Numbered from the stretch's first letter, positions 41,401 to 49,745 are shown. The stretch is DNA of 64,000 nucleotides from CAWAMD01 sp963783045 (GCA_963783045.1 CAWAMD010000002.1:669407-733406), one strand, 5' to 3'. Numbers and translations: made by a program. Notes: generated from the letters alone by a model not told the origin.

Positions 41401-42183
41401 CACGACACCGCCGCCCTGCTCGACCACGCCCTCGGCCTACGTCCCCTCGACGGCAGCCACTCCCCTGCCGCCGTGCTCCACTGGCGCCTGACCACGCTCA
41501 CCGACCAGAGCACCCCGGTCCGACGACCCGGCCCGCTCACCTCCCTGCCCCCCACCGACGGCCCCGCCATCAACGTCGCCCGACATGCCGGCGAACTGAT
41601 CCGACAACGCTGGCGCGACCTACGCCGTCAGCTGGCCACCACGACCGGCCCGGTGCCCGGACTCGACGAGCTCGGCCCCCGCCCCGCCGACCCGCGCGAC
41701 GCCGCGACGTGGCTGACCGCCGCCACCGCCGTGGCCGCCTACCGCGAACGGTTCACGATCCCCGACCATCAGCCCATGCTCGGCCCCCGCCCCACCGTCT
41801 CCCGGCCCGACGCGCAGGCCGCCTGGGACCACGCCCGCCGCCAGGCCGACCGCCACCTCGCCCGACGGCTCCGCGACCTCGACACCGACCAGCTCGACAC
41901 GCTCGACCGACGCCAGCAGGCCATCATCGACGCCCGCCCAGGCTTTGACCCCGAACAGCTCGACGCCGCACACCGCCGCCTCGACCAGCACAGCGGCGAC
42001 GGCGACCCGTCCACGCGCACACGCCTCCACCACAGGGCCGAGCGGCTCGAACAGCAGGCCGCCGCACACCGACGCTGGCGAACCGACGCCGACCGGGCAC
42101 GCAACCTGCAGCGTCAGATCGCCCTCGAAACACGCCGACGTGCCGCCACCTCCACCCGACGCCCGGTCGCACACCGCCGCTGA
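38401..42183 (+). CDS. MobF-family relaxase-helicase (TrwC/TraA-like)
   Basis: This 1260-residue protein begins with a relaxase domain: SVKKVLAGRGAVDYYLAQTR with tyrosines near the N-terminus, then NEWTSRAGDMQLHTHCLVLN (about residue 230), the metal-binding His cluster of MobF. An SF1 helicase follows, with Walker A LLIGPAGAGKTRTL (about 555), Walker B GVLLIVDEASMV (about 620) and a RecD/TraI-type motif GYATTAHRAQGLTVD (about 855). The end is a long helical region. It would nick oriT, carry the strand through the T4SS and unwind DNA. ATG 38401 has GAGGA eight bases before; the family often starts at the MLSVKK position (GTG 38464). Intact. Confidence 0.88.
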   Translation: MESASGHTNASADPAGRWRRVVLSVKKVLAGRGAVDYYLAQTRRGLADYYLPDATLGGVDGAGDGRSLAAPDPSWWGGSAQTLGLSGTVERAQFVPMFAKGARPDGDGYLGHRFRLPEQAAAAKAQALTAAAEIDDPYERWASRHQIRSAGGRASVAAWDCTFSPVKSVSLLWAAGDPQLRAQVWSAHLAAVDAGLTYLEEHAGYVRAGRNGIRVLDTDGLVVARMNEWTSRAGDMQLHTHCLVLNRARTVEDGKWRALDGRALLAARTGAGALYNRVLEAELTRRLGVGWRDRPDGLRELAGVDDELIDTFSTRRRAITARVAAMADAYRDRYGIDPPPAIVSAMAQHATLATRPSKQDPDPAGALDAWEAQARAAGRRLSRLPANVVDRQPRTATPAPQTDDRQVAALVARLASSGRATFDRHGLLRAALDVLDPAELAPDRLRGAAERLAEAAARTPALVSVTAADPLPVAPSLRRADGTSVYVRPHRDRWTLAATLDRERWLLQVADEPAGAPVDPAAVDKAVTVHGLGDDQATAVRELLGDRRRVGLLIGPAGAGKTRTLRAVVDGWQAAGRPVAGLTVSQAAARVLADQAQLPTTNIAKWQHEHRAGNWRLPDGVLLIVDEASMVATTDLVDLVDQTRRAGGRVLLVGDPAQLAAVQIGGAFGLLAERHGAAQLTEIRRFTHPWERIASSALRRRDPAALADYAMRDRIHGGTRDQIETGLFDAWRTDALTPTADGSRPAVLMIVATNEQAAVLGERARHTLLAAGTVSDGTTVTLADNVASVGDHLVTRRNDRRLTTDGDDRQGWVVNGDLWTITGVHDDGAAAVTRHGDGAKTTLPADYLARHAQLGYATTAHRAQGLTVDIAHAAIDHATDHRQLYVSATRGRHANHLWVTLDTDQAVVHDPDDLPDPLALLTRTLARPDPDRLAAHQIAADAQAEIGSLARLGAIFEDAARTATTQWLHDRLADHGLSELTGEPAWPALIDQIRHAALAGHDTAALLDHALGLRPLDGSHSPAAVLHWRLTTLTDQSTPVRRPGPLTSLPPTDGPAINVARHAGELIRQRWRDLRRQLATTTGPVPGLDELGPRPADPRDAATWLTAATAVAAYRERFTIPDHQPMLGPRPTVSRPDAQAAWDHARRQADRHLARRLRDLDTDQLDTLDRRQQAIIDARPGFDPEQLDAAHRRLDQHSGDGDPSTRTRLHHRAERLEQQAAAHRRWRTDADRARNLQRQIALETRRRAATSTRRPVAHRR

Positions 42184-42230
42184 CCGGCCACCCAGCAGCC
42201 AGAGACGACAGCGCCGGTGTCGACCGCCAG

Positions 42231-42668
42231 CTACGAGACGGCGGACCGCCGAGTGCGCGGCACCCCGGCCGCACGCAGCACCGCCGCCGGAACACCCTGC
42301 TCGCGCCAGGCCGTGTAGCTGATGCCCTTACGGTCGGAGTAGTCGGCGGCGATCTCGACGAACTGCCGCTCGAGCTCCTCGACATCAGGCTGGGTCTGCA
42401 GCGTCGCCAGATGCGCCTCCGCGTCCAGCCGCTTCTGGATCAGCTCCACCCGCTTGACCGGGCTGGGCTCCTGGTCGATACGGCGCTGATAGTCATCGAC
42501 CTTGCCCTGCACCTGCGCCGGATCCGACGAGCGGCCCGGTGTCCCTGCGCTGGACTCCAGCGCTTGGAGATAGTCCCGAACGACACGGCTCTGACGCCGG
42601 CCCTCCGCCAGCGCCTGCTTGTGTTCCTTGCTCATCGCCATCAACCGCATCCTCGCCATGTTGGACAT
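42231..42668 (-). CDS. Helical protein downstream of the relaxase, unknown family
   Basis: This 145-residue protein (MSNMARMRLMAMSKEHKQAL at the start) is helical and highly charged. It ends DYSDRKGISYTAWREQGVP and AAVLRAAGVPRTRR, which looks like a short DNA-binding helix-turn-helix. Similar proteins occur in actinobacteria but I cannot name a function. It is convergent with the relaxase gene. Several in-frame ATGs near 42668 make the exact start uncertain. Confidence 0.6.
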   Translation of the reverse strand: MSNMARMRLMAMSKEHKQALAEGRRQSRVVRDYLQALESSAGTPGRSSDPAQVQGKVDDYQRRIDQEPSPVKRVELIQKRLDAEAHLATLQTQPDVEELERQFVEIAADYSDRKGISYTAWREQGVPAAVLRAAGVPRTRRSAVS

Positions 42669-42865
42669 CCTCGGGCGGAAACGTAGTGCGGCCTCCGCTA
42701 CCGACGGACAGCTCACGCGGCACCGGTGCCGGAGGCGGATCGTGCAGCTGCCGGCATGCGGTGGGACGCGGCCCCACCAGCATCCGGGGGGTGGTGCCAG
42801 TGGGACCGCGCCGGTCGGACCATAAGGGTCGCGCGCCCCGACCCGCCGTAGCTCGCCCACGATGT

Positions 42866-43039
42866 TCAGCCGCGGGGCGATGGGTCCCTGGGCTCGCGAG
42901 CGTGTTCGATCATCAGCGCGGCGGACCGGCCAAGCAACACGCCCGCCGTCCCGACCAGAGCCAGCAGCAGGCCGCCAACAGCCGTCAGCACGACGGCAAC
43001 CACCAGCAGCCCCAACGTCAACGTCCCGCCCTTGGCCAT
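42866..43039 (-). CDS. Small single-span membrane protein
   Basis: This 57-residue ORF starts MAKGGTLTLGLLVVAVVLTA, then GGLLLALVGTAGVLLG, a long hydrophobic hairpin or helix. It ends with a charged tail IEHAREPRDPSPRG. GGGGG lies just upstream of ATG 43039. Composition strongly favours this strand over the Arg-rich antisense frame. Possibly an accessory membrane component of transfer. Confidence 0.45.
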   Translation of the reverse strand: MAKGGTLTLGLLVVAVVLTAVGGLLLALVGTAGVLLGRSAALMIEHAREPRDPSPRG

Positions 43040-43311
43040 GGGCGCCCCCGATCCCTACACCGCCCCACCGCGCCACCTCATCACGGCCGCTCGTGCACCC
43101 GCCGTCCCGCGAACACGGGCACTCTCGTGCTGCCGAGATAGCTCGCGTTCCGCCGCCCGGGGAGCGTCACAGGTGGACGCACGCGCATTCGAGCACGGGG
43201 TCGCAGCTCCTGCATGAACGAACCCTGCCAGTCACCGCGGGCATGGTCCGTCGTGTTTGCCTGAAGCATGAGGGCGACGTTTGGACGTTGCGGGATGCCG
43301 CGGGGTGGCAT

Positions 43312-45684
43312 TCATTCCACCGCCACCTCAACCTGCTTCAGGAAGTCGGCGGCTGCGACGACGGGCTTGCCGAACTCTCGTGCTTTCTTGGCTTTGCCGG
43401 ACATGGATGAGGGGTCATAGGCGACGACAAGGTCGCACTTGGTCCTGGTGACGGATCTGACTTCCTCGAGTCCGATTCTGGCCGCGGCCTCGCGAAGGCG
43501 TGGCTTGCCGAGGTGTTCATATTCACTACCGGCGGGCGGCGAGCCGGTGAAGCAGACCCGCACGCCGGGAGCGAGACGGAAGGGCTTCGCCTCGGTCTCG
43601 ATGAGATCGTCACTGTCGAGGTGGAAGGCGCCAGCGAAGGACTCGATGACGGCGATCTCGCCTGCGGTGAAGGTGCCGTTGCGCTTCGCGGCTGCGACCA
43701 GCCGAGCGTGGACTGCCTCGACCGCACGGTTCAGGACCGTCGGAGCGAGACCTTGTTGTCGCGCATAGGCGCGAACCTGTGGTGCCAGCGTGGTCACGTG
43801 CTGGTGGCGTCCGGCGACAGACGCGAGCAGCAGGAGCAGGGCCGGTTCGGCGCCCAACCCGAGGACGTCGAGGGGAGGCAGTTCCTCGTTGGTGTCCTCA
43901 CGTGGCAGGAGGTAGCTGCCGTCGAGGCCGACTTTGTGTGGGACGCCCGGCCGTAGAGGCCGGATCGGCAGCGGGGCGCTCGCGAGCGCTTGGGCGGCGT
44001 GGTGGACGGCGAGGGCGCGTTCCTTGGCACTCTGGGATCCCTCGGTCCGCACGTGCAGGTCGTGGTCGTGGAGGTCGACGCCGAGCCCCGGATCCGTCCC
44101 GCACTCCTCCCAGCCCATCATCCGTAGGAACTCGTCGAGGCCCTGGCAGACCAGCACGGTGCCGGACAGCAGCGCGGCTAGGGGCTGCCTGAGTTCCTCT
44201 ACGGTCGGGGCGACGGCGACCCCTGCGGCGCTGATGCCGGCCTCGGCCGCGTCGGTCACGTCACGCTCGGGGTTGACCAGCGTCGAGAACGTGAAGCTAT
44301 CTCCCGATGTGGTCTCCCGCACGACTGCGATCTCGGTGAGCTTGCTGTACTCCCCGCCGCCGGTCGCCACGTAGCCGATGTAGGACTTGAGCGTCTGATC
44401 TGCAGGCACGCGTCTGGTGGCGGCTCTGGCGTGGAAGCGTGTCACCTGCGGGTCGGTGATCACGTCTTTGTGGCGCAGCGGATCCTTGAGGGTGAGTCCC
44501 TCGAGGCTGGTGCAGCGGCTGAGCGCCACGTAGAGCTGCCCTGCCGCGAAGACACGCCGACCGCGGTCGAACACCACCTTGTCGAAGGTCTTGCCCTGGC
44601 TCTTGTGCACGGTCACCGCCCACGCTAGGCGGAACGGCAGCTGAGTGAAGGAGCCGACGACCTCGCTGCCGACCTGTCCGTCGCGGCGGAACGGCCGCAC
44701 GATCTCCCACCGGTGTGGGCCCACCGCCACCGTCTCTCCTGAGTCCTCCAACTCGATCCAGACGCAATACGAGTCACGGTCAGGGGCGACGTTGATGACG
44801 CGCCCGAGCGTGCCGTTGACGTACTCGTCGGTGTTGACCAGCAGCATCACCTGGGCACCGACCGCGAACGAGAGCTCCTCCTCCGCCTTGTACAGCGAGG
44901 GATCGAACTCTCCGGTCGTCGTCGCCCACGACGTGTAGATGGGGCCGGGCAGGCGCTCGAGCCTGCCACGGTTGACCGCGTCGGCCGATCGGTTGGTCGT
45001 TGCGAGCGTGATCGTCCCGGGTGCCGGTTCGCGTGCGGCGTCGGGATCGACACGTGAGTTCAGCGCGTCGAGATCGGCGTCGGTCGCGGTGCCGTCACGC
45101 ACGCTGTTGAGCAGGCGGATGAAGGACTCGTCGCGCTGCCGGAACACGGTGTCCAGCTCGATCATCTCGAAACGGAAGTCACGCAAGGCCCGGGAGCCGA
45201 AGAAAAAAGGGCTCGAGTACGAGCTCAGCAGCACGTCGGCGTCATGGTCGGCGACGACGGGTGGCAACTGGTAGAGGTCGCCGACCAGCACCATCTGGAC
45301 CCCTCCGAAGGACTCAGCCGAGCGGCGAGCACGCCGCAGGGCCGTGTCCATCATGTCGACGAGGTCCGCGCGGGCCATCGAGACCTCGTCGATGATGAGC
45401 ATGTCGACCTCGGCGAGCCGGTCTGGAGGCCGATAGTCGCGTAGCTGTGGGCCCAGCGATGGGCGGAACCCGAAGAAGCGGTGGATGGTCTCACCTACGA
45501 CGTTGAGCGCTGCCACCCCGGTCGGAGCGACCACGACGGCCGCCCGGTCACGGTGCCGATCGCGGATCATCGACAGCAGCGTGGACTTCCCGGTGCCCGC
45601 CCGTCCGGTGATGAAGACGCTCGCGCCCCCGTCGACCGTGCCCATCGCCCATGCGAATTGCGGTGTGACCGTGAGTTCTGTCAC
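43312..45684 (-). CDS. Pif1-like SF1 helicase with nuclease-like and BRCT domains
   Basis: This 790-residue protein has Walker A VFITGRAGTGKSTLL (about residue 25), Walker B DMLIIDEVSMARADLVDMM, LVGDLYQLPPVV and the SF1B motif AVTVHKSQGKTFDKVVFDRG. Together these give a Pif1-like 5'-3' helicase over about 1-430. Next comes a region like a DEDD exonuclease fold that has lost most acids (SKLTEIAVVRETTSGDSF; LLSGTVLVCQGLDEFLRMMG). The C-terminus (about 690-790) is a BRCT domain (GVRVCFTGSPPAGSEYEHLG, KCDLVVAYDPSSMSGKAKKA). GTG 45684 follows GGGGGAG. Cotranscribed with an unknown upstream gene in a defence-rich island, it is a candidate anti-phage or repair component. Confidence 0.82.
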   Translation of the reverse strand: MTELTVTPQFAWAMGTVDGGASVFITGRAGTGKSTLLSMIRDRHRDRAAVVVAPTGVAALNVVGETIHRFFGFRPSLGPQLRDYRPPDRLAEVDMLIIDEVSMARADLVDMMDTALRRARRSAESFGGVQMVLVGDLYQLPPVVADHDADVLLSSYSSPFFFGSRALRDFRFEMIELDTVFRQRDESFIRLLNSVRDGTATDADLDALNSRVDPDAAREPAPGTITLATTNRSADAVNRGRLERLPGPIYTSWATTTGEFDPSLYKAEEELSFAVGAQVMLLVNTDEYVNGTLGRVINVAPDRDSYCVWIELEDSGETVAVGPHRWEIVRPFRRDGQVGSEVVGSFTQLPFRLAWAVTVHKSQGKTFDKVVFDRGRRVFAAGQLYVALSRCTSLEGLTLKDPLRHKDVITDPQVTRFHARAATRRVPADQTLKSYIGYVATGGGEYSKLTEIAVVRETTSGDSFTFSTLVNPERDVTDAAEAGISAAGVAVAPTVEELRQPLAALLSGTVLVCQGLDEFLRMMGWEECGTDPGLGVDLHDHDLHVRTEGSQSAKERALAVHHAAQALASAPLPIRPLRPGVPHKVGLDGSYLLPREDTNEELPPLDVLGLGAEPALLLLLASVAGRHQHVTTLAPQVRAYARQQGLAPTVLNRAVEAVHARLVAAAKRNGTFTAGEIAVIESFAGAFHLDSDDLIETEAKPFRLAPGVRVCFTGSPPAGSEYEHLGKPRLREAAARIGLEEVRSVTRTKCDLVVAYDPSSMSGKAKKAREFGKPVVAAADFLKQVEVAVE

Positions 45685-45705
45685 AAGCTCCCCCGGCGGC
45701 CGTCT

Positions 45706-46440
45706 TCAGGTGTTCACGGCCTGTTTCGGTTCGATCGTTTCGCGCGCCCGCCCGACGAGTTCGGTCAGGCAAACGTCCGGTTCGTCTGCCGTGATCTCAA
45801 ACAGCCAACGAACCGGTGAGCTCGACAGCCCGTCAAGCACCATCCACTGTCGCAGGAGCCACGCGGTTTCCGCCACGCCTTCGGGCGGCGTCACATCACG
45901 GATCTCGGGCTCGAGGCGATCCAGCAGAGCCCACGACGTGCTGTCCGGCGTCAGCTCCAGCCTGCCCGCGAACTGCGACCAGCCGCACGTCGGGTCGTCC
46001 CATCCATGCACCAGGCACGCGAGCGGGATGAACGGCAAACGGCACGTCGCCAGGACCGAGGGACGAGACCACGGCCGAAGCGACACCAACTCGGGCGGAT
46101 GAACGTCTTGATGTTCCGGAACCGCATCGAGCGCAGTCAGGACCTCCTCCAGGGTCCGCGACGGCTCATTCGCCCACCGCTCGACGTCCATGGACGGTGG
46201 CGCCCCCGTGTGCGCGCCAATCAGGTCGCGAGCCTCCCGCAGAGCCGCATGCAGCTCACGCCACTCCCAATACGCCAGCGGACCGGCACGCCGATGGCAG
46301 CCCAACGCGACCAGCAGCGCGTCCCGCAGCGTCCACGACGCGCCGGTCGCGTCAGGCTCTCCCACGAACTGACGCGCTTCAGACCGAAGAAGTCGGCCAG
46401 CTTCGCCTATCACCCCCACCCGCATGCCCCCGCTCGACAC
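45706..46440 (-). CDS. Unknown protein paired with the helicase/BRCT protein
   Basis: This protein of up to 244 residues contains LRDALLVALGCHRRAGPLAY, WEWRELHAALREARDLIGAH and a Trp-rich end (AETAWLLRQWMVLDGLSSS). It is helical; no named domain. It precedes the helicase by 21 bases, so the two form an operon. GTG 46440 and ATG 46425 are both possible starts; neither has a strong ribosome site. Confidence 0.58.
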   Translation of the reverse strand: MSSGGMRVGVIGEAGRLLRSEARQFVGEPDATGASWTLRDALLVALGCHRRAGPLAYWEWRELHAALREARDLIGAHTGAPPSMDVERWANEPSRTLEEVLTALDAVPEHQDVHPPELVSLRPWSRPSVLATCRLPFIPLACLVHGWDDPTCGWSQFAGRLELTPDSTSWALLDRLEPEIRDVTPPEGVAETAWLLRQWMVLDGLSSSPVRWLFEITADEPDVCLTELVGRARETIEPKQAVNT

Positions 46441-46496
46441 GTCACGCCATGCTTACCCGGCGGACATCCTCAACAACGCTAGCGAATGAAGAACCT

Positions 46497-46511
46497 GAAT
46501 TCGTCGAATTC
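46497..46511. promoter_or_regulatory. GAATTC inverted repeat upstream of the helicase operon
   Basis: GAATTC, GTC, GAATTC: a 15-bp symmetric site about 60 bases before the operon start. Could be an operator. The rest of 46441-46790 shows no gene. Confidence 0.35.
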
Positions 46512-46790
46512 CGAGACCGGCCTGACTTGGACGTAGATCGTGCGTGAAGCTCCTATCGTGGACTGCAACGGCACAAGGGCCTACACGCGAGGATCTTCAG
46601 CCGCGTCAGGTTCACCGTCGCTACTGGGCGACCCGAGCGAAACCGTGGTTGTGCGCGCCGTCAGGCCTCGCCTCGTCCACCCATAACTGACTGCGATCTT
46701 GCGCCGCAAGTATCGACGCGCAGCGTTCTCGCGGGTCGGCGTGAAGTACCGCATTCCGTTCGCCGGGGGTCGGCGCCTCGGACTGTGGCG

Positions 46791-47366
46791 TCAGCGCAGT
46801 CCGTTGACGATGCGGTGGGCCGCTTCACGTACGTGTGGGTGGACGGTCTCGGGGAAGAGGTCGATGCGCTCGTGGAGCACGTCGAGGTCGATCAGTCCTG
46901 CCCCGGCGAGTGCGTGGATGAAGGCCCGGTCGGAGCGGCGGCCGAACCCGCCGGTGACCGCGACGGTGAGCTTGGCAGCGCACAGGTCGTGGATCTCGGG
47001 GAACAGCACCGTCACGGGGCTGTCGGGGTCGGCGGGGTCCTCGACCTGCTGGCTGCGCACGCGGCCTTCCCATCCGTCAGGGAGGACTACCTCCGAGAGG
47101 GCGATCCCGTCGGCGTAAACGCCGTGGTGCTGGTGGTAGGGCGAGCCCATGCCGAACTGGGCTTCGATCGCGTGAGGCGCGTCGCCGGTCAGATCGTTGA
47201 CCACGGCCAGGTCGGCCTCGAGGGACATGGTGGTGATCTCCGGTAGCGGCACGCCAGGCAGCGCGCCATGCACGGCCTGGCTGCCCAGCACGAGGATCTG
47301 CCGGTAGCCGGTGTAGTTCGCCGCCCGTCGGGCGAGATCCGCGAGCTGGTCAGCGTTCACGGGCAC
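46791..47366 (-). CDS. DUF6036-like nucleotidyltransferase, toxin candidate
   Basis: This 191-residue protein begins with YRQILVLGSQAVHGALPGVP (the G-S-Q motif of a minimal nucleotidyltransferase) and then MSLEADLAVVNDLTGDAP (acidic metal-binding region). PEIHDLCAAKLTVAVTGGFG and a helical end follow. DUF6036-type enzymes are partners of Xre regulators in toxin-antitoxin-like pairs. It overlaps the upstream Xre gene by 17 bases. Confidence 0.65.
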   Translation of the reverse strand: MPVNADQLADLARRAANYTGYRQILVLGSQAVHGALPGVPLPEITTMSLEADLAVVNDLTGDAPHAIEAQFGMGSPYHQHHGVYADGIALSEVVLPDGWEGRVRSQQVEDPADPDSPVTVLFPEIHDLCAAKLTVAVTGGFGRRSDRAFIHALAGAGLIDLDVLHERIDLFPETVHPHVREAAHRIVNGLR

Positions 47367-47817
47367 GGTCCAGCAGCGCGAGGCGGGTGTCCTCGTCGAT
47401 CACCCCGAGACGGGCGAAGGGGTTGTCGGCCTTCAGCCCGCGGGCGTCGGGATCGCGGCTGGTGAGCACGGCGATGACCGCGGCGGGCCCGGCGGCCAGC
47501 AGCGCTTTCCAGGCGGCCACGTTGTCGCTGTCTGGCATGCGCTCGAGCTCCGCGGCGGCGTCCTCCAGCAGGTCGGGGTCGTCACGGACCCGGTCGGCCA
47601 ACGCGTCGCAGAGCAGGTCGATGTAGCGGGCGTTGCCCGTGACGCTCGGCGTGAGCACCGGTTCCAGGCCGGCCGCGGCCAGCAGCCGCAGCAACACGTC
47701 CGCACGGGGGTGTCGTGTCCCGTGCTCGTAGGCCGAGATGGTGGGGGCCGAGGTATGCGCACGGCCCGCGAGCTGCGACTGGGTCAGCCCGGACCGACGA
47801 CGGGCGGTACGCAGCAT
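47350..47817 (-). CDS. Xre-family antitoxin/regulator of the nucleotidyltransferase pair
   Basis: This 155-residue protein has an N-terminal HTH: LRTARRRSGLTQSQLAGRAH, then TSAPTISAYEHGTRHPRADV. A helical C-terminal domain (about residues 70-155) would bind the partner. A perfect palindrome lies upstream at 47856-47873, the likely binding site. Confidence 0.72.
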   Translation of the reverse strand: MLRTARRRSGLTQSQLAGRAHTSAPTISAYEHGTRHPRADVLLRLLAAAGLEPVLTPSVTGNARYIDLLCDALADRVRDDPDLLEDAAAELERMPDSDNVAAWKALLAAGPAAVIAVLTSRDPDARGLKADNPFARLGVIDEDTRLALLDRARER

Positions 47818-47855
47818 GGTCGCGGTATCGACCGCTCACCTCCGCTCATCATGTG

Positions 47856-47873
47856 CTTATCTGATTAGATAAG
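47856..47873. promoter_or_regulatory. Perfect palindrome, operator of the Xre/nucleotidyltransferase pair
   Basis: CTTATCT, GATT, AGATAAG (7-4-7). It is AT-rich in GC-rich surroundings, 39 bases before ATG 47817, and would overlap the promoter. From 47874 to 48056 no gene is seen. Confidence 0.6.
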
Positions 47874-48056
47874 TCTACCGGCCGCGTCCGGGGGTCGCCA
47901 GCTGGCCGACAGCGCCGTCACACCACGACGGTCTTCTGCCGCAACGACGGAGCCCGCGCGGTCGCGGAAGCGGCTGGAAGTGCCGAACGTCCGGGCAGAG
48001 TCAGGCCGAGCCGTATCGCAAGGCCCGCTACCCGACGCGGCCGCGACGCACGCCGG

Positions 48057-48425
48057 CTACTCGCTGGCCAGCCGTTCCGCGATCTCGTCTACATCCAGCG
48101 TGCCGTCCGCGACGGCCATGACGAGATCGAAGGCTTCGTCATCGGTCAGGTCGGGCGGGCGGCCGTTGATGTCCAGGAACACTGCGATGGCCAACCAGCC
48201 GAGCCGCTTGTTGCCGTCCACCAGCGCATGGTGGTTGCGGACGAGCGAGTGCAGCAGGGCGGCGGCCTTGTGCTCCAGCGATGTGTAGGCGTCCGTGCCG
48301 AACACGTTGGAGCGCGGACGGGCGCAGGCCGAGTCGAGCAGGCCCACGTCGCGCACCGGCCCGGCACCTAGCGCCCGAACGAGCCCGAGCAGATCCTCGA
48401 GGTCGAGGTACTCGACGCCGCTCAC
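48057..48425 (-). CDS. doc: Doc-family Fic-fold toxin
   Basis: This 122-residue protein has the Fic/Doc core HHALVDGNKRLGWLAIAVFL (Doc-type HxxxDGNKR), preceded by SLEHKAAALLHSLVR. Doc kinases phosphorylate EF-Tu and stop translation. GTG 48425 overlaps the antitoxin stop (GTGA); the longer frame is noise. Catalytic His and Lys are intact. Confidence 0.88.
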   Translation of the reverse strand: MSGVEYLDLEDLLGLVRALGAGPVRDVGLLDSACARPRSNVFGTDAYTSLEHKAAALLHSLVRNHHALVDGNKRLGWLAIAVFLDINGRPPDLTDDEAFDLVMAVADGTLDVDEIAERLASE

Positions 48426-48628
48426 ACGGACCCGAGGCGGTCGAGCACGTCGCCCCACCTCTCGAGCATCCGGTTGGTGCTGGCCTGCACCCTCGCCCCG
48501 TGTCCGGCGCGCTCGTAGCGCTCGAGCACGGCCCGGCGGATCACCTCCTGGCGGGACAGGCCCTCCGCCTCGGCCAGAGCGGCCAGTGCGGCTTCGAGTT
48601 CGTCATCGGTGCGAAGTGTGAGCGCCAT
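48422..48628 (-). CDS. Ribbon-helix-helix antitoxin of the Doc pair
   Basis: This 68-residue protein has a strand (MALTLRTDDELEAALAALAE), helix (EGLSRQEVIRRAVLERYE) and C-terminal helix (RMLERWGDVLDRLGSV). The CopG-type DNA-binding half replaces the Phd fold of classical Phd-Doc. A TGGTA/TACCA inverted repeat at 48636-48654 lies immediately upstream. Confidence 0.75.
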   Translation of the reverse strand: MALTLRTDDELEAALAALAEAEGLSRQEVIRRAVLERYERAGHGARVQASTNRMLERWGDVLDRLGSV

Positions 48629-48635
48629 GCCCAGA

Positions 48636-48654
48636 TGGTACCACTCCGATACCA
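48636..48654. promoter_or_regulatory. Inverted-repeat operator candidate of the Doc pair
   Basis: TGGTA, nine bases, TACCA, starting eight bases upstream of ATG 48628 and containing the nested palindrome TGGTACCA. Confidence 0.45.
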
Positions 48655-48783
48655 GTGCGTCGCGGCGTATCTCACCGCAGACGCCGGCCTGGCGGCGTTC
48701 CCAACACCCGTGGCGCACGAAGGCGGTAGTTGCCTCCCAGGCCCACAAGGAGATGTAGGTCGATACTCCGCCCGTGATCGAGG

Positions 48784-49680
48784 TCATCCGCCGGCGAGGT
48801 GCTGGGTGATCGTGTAGGTGGCGTGCCGGTTGAGCTGGCCGCGGGCGCGGTCGTAGCGGCGGGTGGTGCGTGGGTCTTCGTGGCGGGCGAAGTCCTGTAC
48901 ATCACGCAGGCTGACCCCGGCGTCCAGCGCGATCGTGATCGCCGAGTGCCGCAGGCTGTGCGGGGTGATCCGCTTGGTCACCCCGATCTCGCGGCACAGC
49001 GAGCTCACGAGGTAGCCGACGTTGTAGACAGTCATCCGCCGGCCGTAGGTGTTGCACAGCAACGGTCCGGCCTGGCGGCCGTCCAGTGCCCGGTCGATAG
49101 CCTGCATCGTGCGGGGCGAGAGCGCCACGGTCGCGGGCTTGTTCCCTTTGGTGGTCTCGGCACGCAGGTGCAGAACGTGGTGCCAGGTCTGCTCACCCAG
49201 ATCGTCCACGTCGGCGGCACACAGCTCGCCGACGCGGAGCCCGTTGAGGGCCAGCAGGCAGGCGGCGGCGTGGCGGTAGCCGCCGCAGGCTTCGGCGGCA
49301 TCGAGCCAGTCGGTCAGTTCGTGACGGCTCAGCGCCTGGGTCGTCGACACGGTCGGGCGGGCCGGCCGGCGGGCACCGGCGACCGGATTGGCCGTCAGAT
49401 GTCCCTCACGGACACACCAGCGGCAGAAGCTGGAGATCACCGTCAGTTTCTGGCCGATGGTGCTGGTCGCGTGGCCGGCCGTCTCGAGCCGGCGGACGTA
49501 GGCCTCCACGTCCCCACGGCCGGCACCGACCGCGTCCTTGCCCTGGCCGTCGAGCCAGACGCACCAGGCCCGCAGCACCGGCGCGTAGTTGGCACGGGTG
49601 CGCGGTGACACCAGACCTGCGACGAACTCGTCGACCAGCCGCTCCGTCTGACCGTCCACGGCGACGTTCACCGGTTCCAT
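48784..49680 (-). CDS. Tyrosine recombinase (XerC/D-like) inside the cargo island
   Basis: This 298-residue protein has an N-terminal SAM-like core-binding domain (SPRTRANYAPVLRAWCVWLD; STIGQKLTVISSFCRWCV). The catalytic domain shows LALNGLRVGELCAADVDDL (Arg I), TPHSLRHSAITIALDAG (HxxR) and DFARHEDPRTTRRYDRARG (His and Tyr). ATG 49680 follows GAGGAGGAG with six bases between. It could insert or invert cargo. No attachment repeats were found next to it. Confidence 0.85.
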   Translation of the reverse strand: MEPVNVAVDGQTERLVDEFVAGLVSPRTRANYAPVLRAWCVWLDGQGKDAVGAGRGDVEAYVRRLETAGHATSTIGQKLTVISSFCRWCVREGHLTANPVAGARRPARPTVSTTQALSRHELTDWLDAAEACGGYRHAAACLLALNGLRVGELCAADVDDLGEQTWHHVLHLRAETTKGNKPATVALSPRTMQAIDRALDGRQAGPLLCNTYGRRMTVYNVGYLVSSLCREIGVTKRITPHSLRHSAITIALDAGVSLRDVQDFARHEDPRTTRRYDRARGQLNRHATYTITQHLAGG

Positions 49681-49728
49681 GGGATGCTCCTCCTCGACGG
49701 ACACGTACGTTCCGTCCAGAAGAAGTTG

Positions 49729-49745
49729 AGTCCGCCCGGCGGACT
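49729..49745. promoter_or_regulatory. 17-bp perfect palindrome upstream of the recombinase
   Basis: AGTCCGCC, C, GGCGGACT (8-1-8), 49 bases before the recombinase start. Candidate operator. Confidence 0.45.
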
